From positions 122,680,786-122,744,785 of the forward strand of contig JAHLJT010009436.1 of the NCBI GenBank assembly GCA_031308135.1: a DNA stretch of 64,000 nucleotides, in the 5' to 3' direction. Both the position numbers and the translations under genes were made by a program. The notes beneath the pieces were generated by a model. It had not been told where the DNA came from. It saw nothing but the letters and a program-made list of their open reading frames with translations, and searched no databases. Shown in pieces: positions 1 to 10,594 of this stretch. How positions within the stretch are numbered: the first letter of the stretch is position 1; every line of letters starts with the position of its first letter. This DNA comes from Acheta domesticus. Lineage: Eukaryota; Arthropoda; Insecta; Orthoptera; Gryllidae.

Positions 1-530
1 ACTGCAAATAGTCGGCTTCAGTTCCAGATGTATGAAATAGTGGCGCACTTTAAAATTAATATTTCTTTGTGATTTCTTATTACACATTTCGAAGCACAAA
101 GAAGGTGAGAAACTTAACAGAAATCCTTTTACTGTGTACAGGAGTGTCGTAAGAATAGTTTTAGATTTGAGGAAAGGGAAGAAAATTAGAAAGGTTTGAA
201 AGGAAATAACATTAGAAAGGTTTGAAACAAACTAATTTAGCGCTAAACTAGCGCTCCGCCTCATTGCGGGATTCGTCGGCACTATCGAGCGCATAACTTT
301 TGGTTCATACAGTAGAGCAGAAAAGCGCCACGTCTGGCATCACTGTCGCCATAAGAGACTGTACTTCATTCTTAACCTCGGACGCTCTATAAACGTCTTG
401 GCATTAATTCTACGACCTTTGCCGTCATATGTGGCAAGATATTACCCCATTCCTCCTTACAATTTTTTACATTTTTTTTATTAAAAATTGCTCTGATCCT
501 AATTTTTTTCTCGAAAATATTCCATAAATA
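1..530. other. AT-rich non-coding segment
   Basis: I see no gene or recognisable element here. A short GC-richer patch lies at about 241-300 and the segment runs into the Tc1-like scrap at its right end. Confidence 0.4.
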
Positions 531-535
531 TTAGT

Positions 536-718
536 GGAGATTGTGATGGCGTTTCCAGATATCGTGGTGTATTAAAAAGGATCCACATTCTTGTGTTTCA
601 AGTCCTGTGCTTTGGATTATTGTCCTGCTGAAAAATGAAATCGTCTTTGAGGCCCACTTTTTCAGCACTTTTGTGTAATTTACTTTGCACAATATTGATG
701 TACATTCCATGGTCCATG
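536..718 (-). pseudogene. Tc1-like transposase fragment (second catalytic Asp region)
   Basis: On the - strand this stretch reads like the region around the second catalytic aspartate of a Tc1-type transposase. A phrase close to FQQDNNPKH is followed by text like NTPRYLETPSQSP, which resembles the usual approach to the third catalytic residue. It is interrupted by frameshifts, has no start or end of its own, and is joined directly to the mariner sequence at about 718. It cannot encode an active protein. Seen: the motif and the abrupt junction. Inferred: the superfamily. Confidence 0.55.
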
Positions 719-1331
719 GCAGAAACGTTGAGTCCTGTGCACTTGTCTCAAACAGCTCGCCAGTAATTGCCATGCGAGAGTTCAATTGATGTGTGCTCAG
801 CTGCATCGGAACAAACTTCACACTGACTCGTCTCATTTTCAAATTGTCGGCGTGAATTGAACCACGTGAGATGCCAACTTCTTGCTCCAACTCTGCAATT
901 GTCGTACTTCGATCATCTCGAATCAGTTGCTCCACCTTTGCAATCATTTCCTCGTTTCGGGATGTCGACGGTCTCCCGCTGCGTTCGTCGTCCTCTAACG
1001 TCTCCTGCCCTTTCTTAAACCGTCCAAACCGGTAGTAAACTGCGCTTTTCTTTTGTGCATTGTCCCCATAAACTTGCTGCAGGGCCGATAGCATCTCTGA
1101 AGCAGATTTTCCTTATTTATAACATGAACATGATGTTCGAAATGCGCCGACTCTTCGCCACTTGCGTTTACGTCACAAGGAACTGTGCCTAAACACCGCT
1201 CTGAAACCTGGCCAGACCCACAACAATCATGCCTCTCCTCCCTACCACAAGAGAGGGCACGCTGTATTATCTTTCTTATCGCTAGTTCGCCGGCAACAAT
1301 ACAATTCCGGGAACTTTTTGAACGCCCCTCG
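719..1331 (-). pseudogene. mariner transposase, N-terminal half (copy 1, truncated)
   Basis: This is the 5' half of a DD34D mariner element in reverse orientation. The left inverted terminal repeat (CGAGGGGCGTTCAAAAAGTT) starts at 1331 next to a TA at 1332-1333. The encoded part covers the helix-turn-helix DNA-binding region, with VYYRFGRFKKG, RSGRPSTS and DLKMRR-like phrases (NLKMRRVSVKFVP). It stops before the first catalytic aspartate, where sequence identity with the second copy (from 23553) ends and Tc1-like sequence begins. It is a dead fragment, useful mainly as half of the inverted duplicate described in the findings. Confidence 0.85.
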
Positions 1332-1333
1332 TA

Positions 1334-1809
1334 TTCTGAATAGAGAGCATTCATGTCTACATAACTGCACAGTCCAAGTTTAGTTACGACTTCTTCAAAC
1401 GCTTGCCATTTTATATCTTCTGCAAGATTGAAGACCTGGAAATGATGAAAAGTGTTACTATCATTGAAATTAAACCACTTCTGGAGATATTCAATTGCAC
1501 GCTCATAAAATCTGGTGAACTTTGTTTGCAATTATTGTTTCTTATGGGATGTAAGGTGCTTGAGACACAAACTAACTTTATACCCACATAACTCATCATG
1601 TAACCTCTGCTGTAGTTCTCGGAGTAGGCTCTTCATAATTCCATAAACTTGCGGAGAAGAACATTTGGCCTGTTCCAATAACAATATTCCGTTATGAAAT
1701 ATTCCTAACACATTATGAAAAAAATGTAAATAAGCTTCTTCATAAGAAGGAACATAGTTAATATCTGTTGCTGCACACTCATTATCAGATCCACTAGCAA
1801 CAAACTTTC
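1334..1809 (-). pseudogene. hAT transposase fragment (copy 1)
   Basis: This is a - strand piece of a hAT-type transposase, middle region, matching 23075-23550 on the + strand. It encodes phrases such as NECAATDINYVPSYEEAY and YGIMKSLLRELQQRL and is broken by stop codons. It is split by the mariner at the same base as in the other copy, so the two loci descend from one composite. The homology ends abruptly at 1809. Confidence 0.75.
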
Positions 1810-3540
1810 GTGATATAATAATCGTGACCCGTTCCGAATTTATATTAAAATGTTGGGCGCCAGGAACAGGTTACGTTAATTAAAAATGACCAATGCTTCC
1901 ACAGCTAATTTCAACCAATGTATAAATGTCCGGCTAGCTAGGTCAATGGGTCCTGTTATGGATAATCGCTATCGCCTAGATAGCCGATTACTTTATCTGC
2001 CAACTGTACAGTATGGCGAGGAATCTGAAAGGGAATAATTATCTATTTCTAACTATTTAACAATTTTGATTGACTAAATGAAAATCTTTTCATTTCCAAA
2101 AGAAAAAAAATTCAACAATTTATTTAACAATATTTACAATTGTTTAGTCCTTAGGTCATGACCTCGTTTTAAGATATATATCTTTTGTACTGCAGTAATT
2201 ATTTACCGTCTTGGTCGCCGACGCCCCGCAGTCTCTTCTCACTTGAATGTAGGCGATCCCAAGTTCCGCTTCTCTCTTCTAATCTTGCGACGTTGCCGAC
2301 GCGTCCAGCCCTCACTGACTAGAATATCTACCGGTTCTTAACTGGTATTCAGAGTTCCTAGTCTTCCCCAAATAGTGGTAAAATATTAAAGTCCAAAACC
2401 GCAATATAAGAAAAAACTTTCAAAGTCCTAATCGAACTTCCCGTTGCACATCAACTTCCAGATTCCGAAAAACTATTGAGTCTCACTCGAAAGTTACAAG
2501 TCCTACTTCACTAACGTTGATCTCGCGAGCGATCTTTACTACTCGACGACAACTATCAGAATGTCCAGTTCTCCCTGTTCTTTCGCCCTCAACGCTTCGG
2601 TATCCGTCCTTCGTTCCTCTTTTTTAAAACAAAACTACCAAAATTAGACAGTCTATTCTCCCTTAGCCAATCCATTCATCTCTTATCAAACCAAGTAGCC
2701 ATGCCGTCGACAGTCATTCCTTTTCAGACCAATCACACATTATTTTATATGTATATCTAGCCAGCGCCCCCATCTCTTCAAGGCCTGAATGTAGTTCGTT
2801 GACCTTGCCAACCACTGCGCCGGCGTTGCTAAAGCTGTATATCGCCATTTGCATACCCTTTTGTCCACCCCATTTATAGCCAATATTATTAACAAAATAT
2901 TATATATTTTGGTATATCACTATATATATGTATATATATATAAAATTCACAGGCGAATCAGGGATTTTATTCTGTTCACGTCTCAGTATTTGTAACGCGC
3001 CATTAAAAAATGTTTAGTTAGAGGGGAGGGTAAATGCGGCAAAAACAAGGGAGGCTGAAGGGTTTGACAGAAACCGAAACTCTTCTCAGTATTATTTCTA
3101 GTTTTGAGCAAAATAAAATTAACTTGGGTTGCAAATTGAAAATTTTATTAAAATACCTACTCTACTTCACATTTTGTAAACATTTTTTACATTATTATGG
3201 TATTTTATAATCTTAATCAAGATAATTTGATTTATTTCAAGAGAATATAAAGGTCTAATAGAAAGGCTAGTAGGTATTCAAATTTCTCATTGCTTTTTGC
3301 CCACAAGTAATTTTTTTTTTTACTTTTCCGATAGCATCTAAATGCATTTGTACACATTTATTGAGGACATTTTTTAATGGTTTTAGTGACTGAAATCTTT
3401 AAAATCTTCACATATACATAATAAGAGGCAACTATATTTGATTGATCATGTATTTCATACTATTGAAATGAATTAATTACATTACGTAGTCACACCACCA
3501 AAAAGGAAAAAAAAAACAGTAAAAAAGTCAAACTTCGCAT
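1810..3540. other. Non-coding segment, possible LTR/primer-binding remnant
   Basis: There is no coding region I can support. At 1851-1862 the sequence TGTTGGGCGCCA equals the 3' end of an animal lysine tRNA, so its complement looks like a retroelement primer-binding site for an element on the - strand. If that is right, part of 1876-2900 could be a decayed LTR, but I could not find convincing LTR ends. An AT dinucleotide-rich patch lies at about 2895-2945. Confidence 0.3.
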
Positions 3541-3727
3541 TGACCTGACCTAGGCGCTAGGAATGATCATTCCAGTAGCGCACAGTTCTTTCCGTTGAAT
3601 TTGTACAACCACTACCATAATCGTGTTCACAAATATCTTCAATATATTCAAGAAGGGTCTGGTGATATTTGGATGATTCTGCAATACTCATTCCCATTTT
3701 AAAATATTGAAGAAATGCTCCCCTTGT

Positions 3728-3737
3728 AGTAGTAGTA

Positions 3738-3777
<40 letters not shown>
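3728..3777. repeat. (GTA)/(ATA)n microsatellite
   Basis: A trinucleotide run, first GTA and then ATA units, lies directly at the left edge of the R2-like LINE fragment. It may mark the junction of that 5'-truncated insertion. It is the source of spurious poly-Asn and poly-Tyr reading frames. Confidence 0.9.
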
Positions 3778-3779
<2 letters not shown>

Positions 3780-4446
3780 GCTGCATTTGTCAGGAACACG
3801 AAGAAACCATTGATCATATTGTCTCAGCTTGTCCAATCCTAGCAAAGACCGAATACTTGAAAAGATACGACAGGGTGTGTAGCTACCTCCACTGGCAGAT
3901 CTGTACCGCCCTCGAAGTTCCGAACACATGCCCCAAGTGGTACGAACACTCACCGAAACCGGTGACGTCTGTTGGATTTTGTACTATATTGTACGACCAA
4001 CAAATTCAAACTGATCGCACGATAGCAGCAAACAAACCGGATATAGTCATCCGGGATTTGGAGAACAAATCGTGTTTACTTGTTGATGTTGCTGTACCTT
4101 GCGATCAGAACGTCGTTACCAAGGAGGCAGAGAAACGTCTTAAATACAAGAGTTTGGAAATCGAGATCAGCCGAATATGGGGCGTTAAAGCACAAGTTGT
4201 ACCGATAGTTATCGGAGCTCTGGGATTTGTTCCGCAAAATTTGTGTAAGAACTTGTCTAAACTCCCAGGTAATTCAAAAGACTGGGAAGTGCAAGAAATA
4301 GCTTTATTTGGAACAGCCCATATTTTGCGCAAAGTATTGTAGAGGCACCGACAGCCCCTAGATCTGCTCCTTAGGTTGCTGGTTGCAACCTGGAGTAGAT
4401 ATTATTTTGAGCCGACTCATAACATCTTTAGTCGTGATGTAGTGGA
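3778..4446 (+). mobile_element. Non-LTR retrotransposon 3' end with restriction-like endonuclease (R2-like)
   Basis: Coding sequence runs from the microsatellite to a stop at 4342, about 185 residues of unique protein. It begins with a zinc-knuckle-like motif (CCICQEHEETIDHIVSACP), as found just after the reverse transcriptase in site-specific LINEs. A PD-(D/E)XK-type nuclease core follows, with KPDIV then LLVDVAVP, a downstream KY, and IWGVKAQVVPIVIGALG. This architecture is that of R2/NeSL-type LINEs, where the nuclease nicks the target for reverse transcription. The reverse transcriptase itself is missing, as expected for a 5'-truncated copy. About 100 bp of probable 3' untranslated region ends in TAATAATAA at about 4446. 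The reading frame is intact, so the insertion may be fairly young or lightly decayed. Confidence 0.75.
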
Positions 4447-6031
4447 ATAATAATAATATATTTATTTGTCACATAAATACAGCATAAGCCATGTATGACA
4501 AGTCAGCATATGTACATAATAATAAAATGTACAATATAGATATTTCTAAGTATTAAATACAGAAAAGAAAAAAAAAAGAAATGAATATTAAAATTGAAAA
4601 ACTATACTAATAAAAAAAAGAAAGAGAGAAAAAAATAAGTAGTCGTCTTCTGAGTTGATGCCTGGGCTGGGTCCATCCCTTACATTCAACAGTTTGGGGG
4701 TTTCAAACCATGCAACAAAGTATATAAAAATGATTAGTACTAGTTTATATTTGGGTAGATACGTGTTTATGATGTATATATTCTTTTGTACTGTAGAATG
4801 TATGATTTAACAGGAAAGCTTTCAGTTTATTTTTGAATGTGTGTACAGAGTTTAAGCTTTTAAATTCACTAGGGAGTTTGTTGTATAGTGTAATGTCTTC
4901 TATAAGGGTACTTTTTTGAAAGAGTGAAGTTTCTCTGTGTGGGTCATGCAGGTTTCTTTTTTGTCTAGTATCATAATTATGAACTTCTGCGTTTAGAGGA
5001 ACAGAGTCCTTGTTTTCTAAAAGTGCCTTCTTTGTGAAGATTAATATTTCAAAAATGTACACGCATGGTAACGGTAGGATTTGTAATTTTTTGAAAAGTG
5101 GTTTGCAGGACTCGTATTTGTGAGTGTTTGTCATTGTTCTCAATATTCGTTTTTGGATGATGAAAGTGTGAATACTTTCTGGAGAATTTCCCCAGAATAT
5201 GATTCCGTATTTTAGATGTGAGTGTACATTTGCAAAGTATACTGTTCGCAGTGTATCCAAGTTAGAATTTGACTTAAGAATGTAGATGGCATAACATGTC
5301 TTGGTAAGCTTGTTGTTTAGATCTGTGATGTGAGAGTTCCATTTTAGATCATCTTGAATAGTCAAACCCAGGAAAGTTGTTTTTTGGGCAATTTGTACAG
5401 GCATATTTTTTATCATCAATTGTGTTGGTGACTTCTCTTTAGAGAGTGGATTTCGAAAGTTTAGGGACACAGTTTTACTGGTATTTATGATGAGTTTATT
5501 TTCCTGGAACCATTTTACTAGTGCTTCTAGAACTGTTTGTGCTTCTTTTTGTAGAGTTTGTTGAGTATTTGATTTAATAATAATGTTTGTGTCATCTGCA
5601 AATAGGATCATTTTGTTCTTTTGTAGAGTTAGGGGCATGTCATTGATGTATAAGAGAAATAATATAGGGCCTAGAATTGATCCTTGTGGTACTCCATTAT
5701 TTATCATTTTAGGTTGGGAAAAATGGGATGAAATCTTTTTATCTCTAACATGCTTGATTGTGAGTACTTGACAACGATTTGAAAGGTAAGATTTAACCCA
5801 TTGATGTGCAGTGCCTCTAATTCCCAAAATTTCAAGTTTGGATAACAGTATCTGATGGTCAATAATGTCAAATGCTTTGGACAAGTCTAGGAACAAACCG
5901 ATGGGGATTTCTTTCTGATCTAGAGCACTAAGTATGTCATTTAGAAAGGTGAAGATAGCTGTATCTGTAGATTTACCATTTCTAAATCCATGTTGAGCCT
6001 CTGGCAGGAACCATTGTTTCAGAAGTTCTTA
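4447..6031 (-). mobile_element. 5'-truncated CR1/Jockey-superfamily LINE
   Basis: A single open frame on the - strand runs from 6028 to a stop at 4745 (about 427 codons). It encodes a reverse transcriptase with GFRNGKSTDTA, FLDLSKAFD, NNGVPQGSILGPILFLLYIND and the catalytic FADDT motif in the usual order. A C-terminal region follows (YDTRQKRNL, LYNKLPSEF) typical of CR1/L2/Kiri-like elements. The endonuclease and ORF1 are absent because the copy is truncated at about 6031. The 3' untranslated region occupies 4744-4447 and ends (- strand) in ATTATTATT-like repeats, the tail expected for this group. The uninterrupted frame suggests a recent insertion. The first in-frame ATG is at 5896, but the frame plainly continues upstream of it. 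Confidence 0.85.
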
Positions 6032-6587
6032 CATTGTTGTTATGAATTTTCTTTATTGTTATAATCCTCCACAATCCTTTCTGAAAATAAAAAAAGTTAT
6101 TTATTTATCTTCTTCCTATTTCGCCTACTCTGTACCCGATTGTTAATCTCTTCAATTGAACTTATTGCACTTCTTATGACAGTTTCTTCTCCATTATGCT
6201 TTAAAACGTAATAGTTGTAATTCGCTTGGAAAGAAATGTGATTAAGTTTCCTAGTTCGCTTTTATTTATATAAAACTAAAACGTAAGTTTTGGTACTTAC
6301 TGACAAAACACTTTGGATTGTTAAAATAGTTTTCATAATGGTAAAGACTAATATAACAGCTGTCAGAGAAACGCTTGCCCATGAACACAGTAGCCGACTC
6401 CACATACACTTCCGCTCGCTGTGGCTCTGCAACTATCTGCAGAGAGTACTCTGCACGAACAGATACGAATTTCGCGCGGTTTCTCGCTCCTCGCTCGCTA
6501 ACTAATCAGGGAAGCCCGGTGCCGAATGCATGTACAGTTTGCTTTGCTTGCTTATCTGCGTCCCGCCAGCATGGTTTGATCTTGTAC
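6032..6587. other. Non-coding spacer
   Basis: I see no gene. The right end (about 6575-6587) is the left arm of the palindrome that received the MITE insertions. Confidence 0.35.
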
Positions 6588-6759
6588 TAGACCTTTGCAT
6601 AAGAGTTGTTTTAGAGCTTTCTGATTGGACAGTGAGGCGATGAGATGCTGTTTGTCTGTCAAAGAGTATGTGTCTCAGAGAGATATGTCTGCTTGCGTTT
6701 CGTGCGCCGCCTCACTGTCCAATCAGAAAGCTCTAAAACAACTCTTATCCAAAGGTCTA
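6588..6759. mobile_element. Foldback MITE, family 2
   Basis: This is a 172-bp element with inverted arms of about 50 bp at 6588-6639 and 6709-6759, starting TAGACCTTTG and ending CAAAGGTCTA. The arms include the phrase TTTCTGATTGGACAGTGAGG and its complement. Ends at TA suggest a Tc1/mariner-type target. It shares its right-hand TA with the next MITE. Confidence 0.8.
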
Positions 6760-7014
6760 TACTGCGATTTTTGTAGGAAGAGCTCTCAAGATAACTCAAA
6801 TCCCATCTTCGCGATGGAATATGTCACGGCATTTTGTATCATTTACAGTCGTTCCGCTAGATTTCGCACAATCGCGACCGTACGAAGCATTGCTTGCGAT
6901 CATGCGACTTCTATCGGCAAGACCGAGAAAAGATGCGAAATGCCGTGACATATTCCATCGCGAAGATGGGATTTGAGTTATCTTGAGAGCTCTTCCTAGA
7001 AAAATCGCAGTATA
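6758..7014. mobile_element. Palindromic MITE, family 1, copy A
   Basis: This is a 257-bp near-perfect palindrome beginning TATACTGCGATTTTT and ending with its complement. Each arm carries GGAAGAGCTCTCAAG, then CATCTTCGCGATGGAATAT, then GTCACGGCATTT. The flanking TA and the terminal TACTGCGA/TCGCAGTA are consistent with a Tc1/mariner-derived MITE. There is no coding capacity. At least six other copies or pieces occur in this window. Confidence 0.9.
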
Positions 7015-7104
7015 GTACAAGATCAAAACATGCGTCCCGCCACGCGGTCAAGGTCACCTTATAGTGTGTGTTGTCAGAAATTTTGACACGTCGTGGTTGG
7101 TATT

Positions 7105-7361
7105 TATACTGCGATTTTTGTAGGAAGAGCTCTCAAGGCCACTCAAATCCCATCTTCGCGATGGAATATGTCACGGCATTTCGTGTCATTCACAGTCGTT
7201 CCGCTAGATTTCGCACGATCGCGACCGTATGAAGCAGTGCTTGCGATCATGCGACTTCTACCGGCAAGACCGAGAAAAGACGCCAAATGCCGTGACATAT
7301 TCCATCGCGAAGATGGGATTTGAGTGGCCTTGAGAGCTCTTCCTACAAAAATCGCAGTATA
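7105..7361. mobile_element. Palindromic MITE, family 1, copy B
   Basis: It has the same length (257 bp) and the same ends as copy A, with few differences: GGCCACTC replaces ATAACTC in the arms. It ends 179 bp upstream of the MPI start codon, so it may lie in or next to that gene's promoter. Confidence 0.9.
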
Positions 7362-7540
7362 CACATACGTTTCATGACCTTTAGGTGGCTTTCGAAGAAC
7401 TTGCAATTGGGAGTTTGAATGTCGTGCTGTCCTTTAGTTAACATTTTTATTAAATTTTACAGATAGTTTGAAGTGCTAGCTTATATTATCCGTATGTGTA
7501 TTGGACCGAATTCACCGCATCGTAATTTGTAGTGTTAGAA

Positions 7541-10159
7541 ATGGAATTGAGTGGTGTTGTTCAAACATATGCGTGGGGAAAGATGGGAGAAACTAGTAAA
7601 GTTGCATTGTTACATGCCGCTAATATACCTGAGTTTGTCATTGAAGATAAAATTCCTTATGCTGAGTTGTGGATGGGAACTCATTGTAACGGGCCATCTA
7701 CTTTAAAGAAAACTGGACAAAAGCTTGAAGATTGGATTTACGCAAATAAAACTGCGCTTGGAAATGAAGTAATAACTCAGTTTGGTGAAGCATTGCCTTA
7801 CTTATTTAAGGTTTTATCAGTAAACAAAGCTCTATCAATTCAGGCACATCCAACCAAGGTGAATCAAGATCTTATGATTATGAAGATACCTATTTACTTG
7901 ACGACTAGAGATAGTTTTAGAAAACAAACATTGACTTCTTACAGACTCATGCTGAGCAGCTTCACAAATTATACCCAGACATATACAAAGATCCTAACCA
8001 CAAACCTGAACTAGCAATTGCCTTAACTCAATTTGAAGCTTTGTGTGGATTTCGCCCTATTGCCGAAATCAAAGGATATGTAGCAGGTAAATCGTATCTT
8101 TATTTTAGGAGGCTGCTCTGCTGAGTTACAAGCAGAGAGGCCAACCTAAAGTCAAGATAAACTCGCATTTATAAACATTTGCAATTAAACATTTCGTGTT
8201 AGTGTAAAAGCAATACCTTGGCAATGAATAATTCTCTTGTCTTAGTGCAGATTATTATGAAAAAATGTTTTTCACCAAGATTAAGAAAAATGTATTTTAA
8301 TATTTATGTGGGTGCATGAATGAAATCAAACTTAAGAAATAATATTTCCTTGTCTCTAATAACAGTGAATTATAACTTGCAAAGAATTCAATGCACATTA
8401 GTGTACTGTTCAGCTATTATTATAACTTGCAAAAGAAAAGGTAATTTCTAAGCTCGTTCCTGTTTCTTTGTCATTCTCTTTGAAGGAATAATCATCTAAT
8501 GAACAATGTTTCAGACATACCTGAGCTACGGAGAGTGATTGGGGAAGATTTGGTCTCAAGATTTTTGGAGAGCAAAGAACCAGAAGATGATAAACAATTA
8601 CTGAAAAGTTGTTTTCAGTGTTTGATGACATGTTCCAAAGATGTAGTGGTGGAACAATTAACATTACTAGTAAACAAGATAAAAACAGGTAATAAATTGT
8701 TGTAGAATATATTTTTTACTGGGAGTTCTGATTTATATTTGTTTAATTTATAAGATGTATATTATGAGGAAAGTTGTAGAAAGGAACAAAATAAGTGAGA
8801 GGTAAGAAGAATGTATTATTCAAATGATGAAAATCTATTGCATTCCTCTCTTTTCTTTTTTTCCTCAAATGGTGTCTTATTGCAACCACGAAGAATCAAT
8901 AAAATCTTATTTTCACAGAAGGAGATGCATCAAGACTGAATCAGTTACTGACAACATTACATTTAGATTTTCCTGGTGATGTTGGATGTTTCTGTATATA
9001 TTTTTTGAACCATATTATTTTAAATCCTGGAGAGAGCATATATTTGGGACCAAATGTACCTCATGCATACTTGTCGGGTGGTTAGTAAAATATTACATTT
9101 ATTTAACTCGAAATTTATATTAGAATAAATGTTTTACCTAACGTGGTATAATTGTTGATAAATTTGGAATTGCTAAACAGCTGCCTGGCAGATGAGAGTG
9201 TAAGCTTAAGCAGCCTGAGGCAGTAGCTACTTAGCTGTCTGAGAGACGCTGTGTCCCAGGCACAATTGCCCAAAGGCAACTGTGCCTAGGACTTGGCGAC
9301 TCTCAGACAGCCAAGTAGTCAGTTGCCTGGCATATCAGAAATTAAAGGGTTTGTTTAGATTTGTCAAGTTTGTTGTTCTAAATTGAAAAATTACTTGGAA
9401 GGCACATTCAAGTCAATTTTGGTACCAGAATACTTTAAGCAACTTTGTATCAGCAAATTTAGATGCAAGGAAAATATTGGATACATATTAATAAAGTGGC
9501 AAGTAATGTAATTAAACTCTGTAAAACATAAACAAATGTGCACAAAATTATAAATTTCTTTTAGTTGTTAAAAAATGTCAATGGATGATTAAATCTGAAA
9601 AGCAGAAATACCATTGACAAGATTCTCTCTGAATATTGTGAATTTCATAATTAAAAATAGTAATAAGCTGTTATTTTCTAGATTGTATAGAGTGTATGGC
9701 ATGCTCTGATAATGTGGTTCGTGCTGGTCTAACACCAAAGTTCAGAGACGTTGACACATTATGTGAAATGCTTGAATACTGTGGCATGCCTGCATCTTCA
9801 GTGAAGTTTCAACCTGTAATTGAAGATTCATATACTTCATTGTACCAACCACCAATCCCAGATTTTGCTGTTGCCAGTATAATGGTATGATCATGAAGTG
9901 CATTTATCATTTCCATTGAGAAATAAGTAATTATATTGATGAGCAACTGTTAATTTTTCCACAGTTACCTGACGAGGTTACAAAATACACAACCAAACCT
10001 CGCAATTCAGCAAGTATACTTCTGGTGGTAGAGGGACAAGGGAATTGTTGTTCAGCTGAATTAAAACCTGGTTCAATCATATTTCTTCCTTCAAAAGAGC
10101 AGCTCACAATAAATTGTAAAACAAAGTTAAGCATTTATCAGGCTTGTGCAAACGTATAA
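7541..10159 (+). CDS. MPI: Mannose-6-phosphate isomerase (phosphomannose isomerase)
   Basis: The enzyme interconverts fructose-6-phosphate and mannose-6-phosphate, supplying mannose for protein glycosylation; it is a cytosolic zinc enzyme. Exons: 7541-7858, 7945-8086, 8515-8688, 8919-9080, 9682-9884, 9965-10159. All introns are GT-AG and the phases join, giving 397 aa, close to the usual 400-430. The N-terminus [16 protein letters not shown] is diagnostic. Zinc ligands appear as Gln101 and His103 (LSIQAHPTK), Glu128 ([17 protein letters not shown]) and His260 ([11 protein letters not shown]). The catalytic arginine is Arg279 in [12 protein letters not shown]. No stop or frameshift interrupts it, so it should be functional. 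Start: the ATG at 7541 begins the conserved N-terminus. A poly(A) signal follows at 10298. Introns 2 and 4 are the longest, and intron 4 carries a foldback repeat. A palindromic MITE ends 179 bp upstream. Confidence 0.96.
9211..9336. repeat. Foldback repeat in MPI intron 4
   Basis: Two arms of about 60 bp are inverted around a 4-6 bp loop near 9271. For example GTCCCAGGCACAATTGCC on the left pairs with GGCAACTGTGCCTAGGAC on the right, and CTTAGCTGTCTGAGAG pairs with CTCTCAGACAGCCAAG. It is probably a small foldback MITE. In the pre-mRNA it would form a strong hairpin. Confidence 0.8.
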
Positions 10160-10297
10160 GTGTTATGTACAAATTGTGACAAGTTTTTCTAAACAATGAA
10201 AAAATATTGCAAAATGCAAACAAATGGACCATAGGTGATAATTTAAGTGTTTGTTTGCAAAGGTTTTTGAATTATTTACAAGAGAAATGTAAAAAGG

Positions 10298-10303
10298 AAT
10301 AAA
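10298..10303 (+). terminator. MPI poly(A) signal
   Basis: A canonical AATAAA lies 139 bp after the MPI stop codon, in AT-rich sequence suitable for cleavage and polyadenylation. Confidence 0.6.
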
Positions 10304-10594
10304 TTAAAATGTTTAAGAGACTTTTTTTGTTATGGTGTTATTGTTTCATTTGCAATTTTTAGTCTTCTTTAATTGTAATAGGAATGAAGTATTGATTGAA
10401 GAATTCTGGACAGACTTGGTGCAGAATGATCTCTAGATAAGATCTCTATAGTATTACCCATAATATACACTTCAATGAGTTGTGAACTTTCCTAGTACAT
10501 TGAATTTAATTCACTTTCTTGTTACAAAAGCATTTCATATGGCATTGTTTGACATATTTTGAAGTAATTCATGTATGAGCAGAATCCTAATGAG

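Noticed and set aside
3707..3817. Poly-asparagine or poly-tyrosine protein
   Set aside because: It is a translation of the ATA microsatellite; only the part after 3778 belongs to the LINE protein.
7093..7406. Open frames in the palindromic MITEs (also 6796-7026)
   Set aside because: The same peptide (KATQIPSSRWNMSRH...) appears on both strands because the element is a palindrome.
8101..8150. tRNA-like stem in MPI intron 2
   Set aside because: There is a short hairpin (CTCTGCT...AGCAGAG) but no A/B box arrangement or cloverleaf.
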